Below the pieces are notes generated by a model that was not told the DNA's origin, ran no database searches, and saw nothing but the letters and a program-made list of their open reading frames with translations. A DNA stretch of 35,208 nucleotides, taken from contig JAFZVY010000106.1 of assembly GCA_017617575.1 (NCBI GenBank), positions 1-35,208 of the forward strand, written 5' to 3'. Source of the DNA: Bacteroidaceae bacterium. GTDB lineage: Bacteria > Bacteroidota > Bacteroidia > Bacteroidales > Bacteroidaceae. Shown in pieces: positions 33,651 to 35,208 of the stretch (positions are counted from its first letter, which is position 1; the number at the start of each line of letters is the position of its first letter). The position numbers and the translations under genes are program-made.

Positions 33651-33718
33651 GTCAAATTTATAATTTATGCGTCCCGAACTAAAGCACCGGAGGCATAAAT
33701 TTGAAATAATAGATTTGA
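33651..33718 (+). repeat. Dispersed palindromic repeat, copy 2
   Basis: It contains the same four ordered blocks as 6067-6131. The inner arms 33662-33676 and 33687-33701 form a 15-bp stem with two mismatches around a 10-base loop. It lies between sigma and anti-sigma-like genes, a place where cassette 1 has a four-base gene overlap. Confidence 0.7.
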
Positions 33719-33721
33719 AAT

Positions 33722-34477
33722 ATGAATACAAACGATATACATATTCTTCTCGACCGATATATGGAAGGCGAGAGCAGTCAGGAGGAGCAGAAGGAGATAG
33801 AACGTTACTTCCGTGAGACGAAAGACATACCTGAGGACTTGGAGGTCTATCGCTCAATGTTTGAGGTTATCGGTCAGGAACCGGACGTTCCAACGCAGGA
33901 AGAACTGGATAGGTTCTGCAAGGCAAATGGTGTGGAACTTCTACCAGCCGTACCTGTAGATAGTGACACTTGTGATGGTGGGGTGAGTGTTCCCCTCAAA
34001 CCAAAGATACGACCAATGTGGTGGAGCATGGCTGGAGTTGCCTCTTCCGTTGTTCTCGTGTTCAGCCTTTACACAATGGGCTTCCTTGGAGGAGGCTTGG
34101 ACGAACATGATATGGTGGCGGAAGAAACCGATACGACATCGAATGTGGTAAGGGATGTGGAACGTATCATTTATGATTTGCCACGTCATGAGATGGCGCA
34201 GACGGAAGTACGGAAGGAAAAGGTGACAACCTTGACGCATGACACCGTGGCAGTTGTTCCAGCCGTGACACATAAGGCAGAAGAGGATGACGAGGAGTAC
34301 GACGACTACTCAGAAGCCGTAAGGGAGATGTACGAGCGCAACTACCAATCCATCCTTCTTGCAGAGATGGAAAAAGAAAGCTTTGAAGAGGTCGTAAAGG
34401 CGATAAGGGCATCGGGCGACGAGTTCTTTGAATCGCTGAAGGAAGACTTCGAGATGGCTGAAACAAAAGGTTATTAA
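33722..34477 (+). CDS. Anti-sigma-like single-span membrane protein (cassette 2)
   Basis: The 251-residue protein has an N-terminal cytosolic domain (LLDRYMEGESSQEEQKEIER, then YF), a membrane span at about 99-121 (MWWSMAGVASSVVLVFSLYT) and an acidic periplasmic tail with EEDDEEYDDYSEAVREMYER. This is the same plan as the protein at 25382-26044, and the N-terminal motifs align (FDEGQTTEAEE versus YMEGESSQEEQ). It probably restrains the upstream ECF sigma; no direct motif proves this. The next gene begins 20 bases later. Confidence 0.62.
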   Translation: MNTNDIHILLDRYMEGESSQEEQKEIERYFRETKDIPEDLEVYRSMFEVIGQEPDVPTQEELDRFCKANGVELLPAVPVDSDTCDGGVSVPLKPKIRPMWWSMAGVASSVVLVFSLYTMGFLGGGLDEHDMVAEETDTTSNVVRDVERIIYDLPRHEMAQTEVRKEKVTTLTHDTVAVVPAVTHKAEEDDEEYDDYSEAVREMYERNYQSILLAEMEKESFEEVVKAIRASGDEFFESLKEDFEMAETKGY

Positions 34478-34497
34478 CTCAAAAAACAAAGATTATT

Positions 34498-35208
34498 ATG
34501 AAACGAATTATATATGTATTGCTGATGATGCTCCCAGTTATGGCATCAGCACAGAAAAGCGAAGACTCAATTCGCCAAGAGTTACGAAATGCCATTGTAA
34601 AGACGTTTAAGGATGTTGCAAAGAAAACGGGCGAAGGAGAATATTGGATAAATGGTAGGGTGGAAAAGTATTCTGCAGATTTGGCAATGTTTAAGAATGG
34701 CAATATATATGGTAGAAAGGAAGATGAAAACCATGCGTTGAAAGACCAAGAGAATATTACATATGCGTTAAATGAGTTTAATCGGATTTACGATGTATAT
34801 TATAAGAATGTTCCTAAGTCATATGGTGTGTTCGTGCGGCAAAAGGATGGAACAGGTCTTGACACTATTCGTGTAGCATTAGGTATTACACCGAGGTCAA
34901 CGTATTTCGCGCTATCTGATGTGCAAAGAACTTTTCGAGAATATTTTACTCTTGATTTCAATAAAACCGAAGAAAAATCTCCTTTCGTGTTTTGTTTATC
35001 AGCAACCTACAAGGCACGTATGGATGGTGATGTGCTGGAGTGCTATGCAACCCCAGACGATATAGTAGAATTAAAATCCATGCTTGTGGATTATTTAAGG
35101 ACGTTGAAAGGCTACAAACAGAAGTCATATAATGTTTCGTATGAATATAATAGAGATTTTAAGCCAAAGGATGAACTTCCAATGCTTTATTATGGACGTA
35201 TTGGAAGT
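34498..35208 (+). CDS. Secreted protein of unknown function, cut by window edge (cassette 2)
   Basis: The frame from ATG at 34498 stays open for 237 codons to the end of the window. It begins with a signal peptide, MKRIIYVLLMMLPVMASAQ, and continues with a charged region (EDSIRQELRNAIVKTFKDVA). No family is recognised. It occupies the same place as the 380-residue protein of cassette 1 and shares the MKR start, the signal peptide and a possible weak motif similarity (ITYALN, KDGTGLDTI). It is downstream of the anti-sigma-like gene and evidently in its operon. Confidence 0.65.
   Translation, partial: MKRIIYVLLMMLPVMASAQKSEDSIRQELRNAIVKTFKDVAKKTGEGEYWINGRVEKYSADLAMFKNGNIYGRKEDENHALKDQENITYALNEFNRIYDVYYKNVPKSYGVFVRQKDGTGLDTIRVALGITPRSTYFALSDVQRTFREYFTLDFNKTEEKSPFVFCLSATYKARMDGDVLECYATPDDIVELKSMLVDYLRTLKGYKQKSYNVSYEYNRDFKPKDELPMLYYGRIGS

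Overview
The window looks like a chromosomal segment of a Bacteroidota bacterium, most likely Prevotellaceae. The reasons are the TAnnTTTG -7 promoter boxes (several with a TTTG or TTG box 19-20 bp upstream), the TonB-receptor, DUF4876-type and DUF6850-type outer-membrane genes, the parA-parB-DUF5683-mltD-rel gene order, the ECF sigma/anti-sigma pairs and TlpA-like secreted proteins typical of that phylum. No species can be named from the sequence alone.

Layout. 1-71: the 5' end of a leftward transposase (ISAon1-like N-terminus) cut by the window edge. 375-1967: a secreted TlpA-type thioredoxin with its own promoter and terminator. 2270-13364: a leftward block, read from right to left as TonB-dependent receptor, DUF4876-like lipoprotein, DUF6850-like barrel, DUF4876-like secreted protein, then, after a composite palindromic repeat, a 1240-residue protein that joins a metzincin-type zinc protease to a complete S46 dipeptidyl-peptidase. 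14073-14147: tRNA-Val(TAC). 14369-20764: rightward housekeeping block with parA, parB, a DUF5683 membrane protein, a LysM lytic transglycosylase and a bifunctional (p)ppGpp synthetase/hydrolase. 20849-23629: a leftward MmeI-like type IIL restriction-modification enzyme with an AT-rich specificity region. 23630-24153: a 524-bp non-coding stretch with two kinds of phased short repeats. 24154-24591: a leftward DUF6078-like gene. 24891-29291: a rightward ECF sigma / anti-sigma-like / secreted protein / TlpA-like cassette. 29532-32446: leftward merR-like, pepD and surE. 32599-32783: two identical tRNA-Gln(CTG) genes. 33145 to the right edge: a second ECF sigma / anti-sigma-like / secreted protein cassette.

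How the genes may work together. The TonB-receptor block resembles a dedicated outer-membrane uptake unit: receptor, surface lipoprotein, second barrel and secreted paralogue of the lipoprotein, followed by a periplasmic or secreted two-protease fusion that could degrade peptides. The substrate cannot be read from the sequence. This block is the best candidate for an undescribed system. The two sigma cassettes share one plan (ECF sigma, one-membrane-span protein with a cytosolic N-terminal domain, MKR-start secreted protein) and probably answer envelope signals.

The window is also rich in non-coding structure: a perfect 36-bp inverted repeat that supplies the last codons of surE, a dispersed palindromic element found twice, 10-bp and 11-bp phased arrays, and two parS-like half-sites at the parA promoter.
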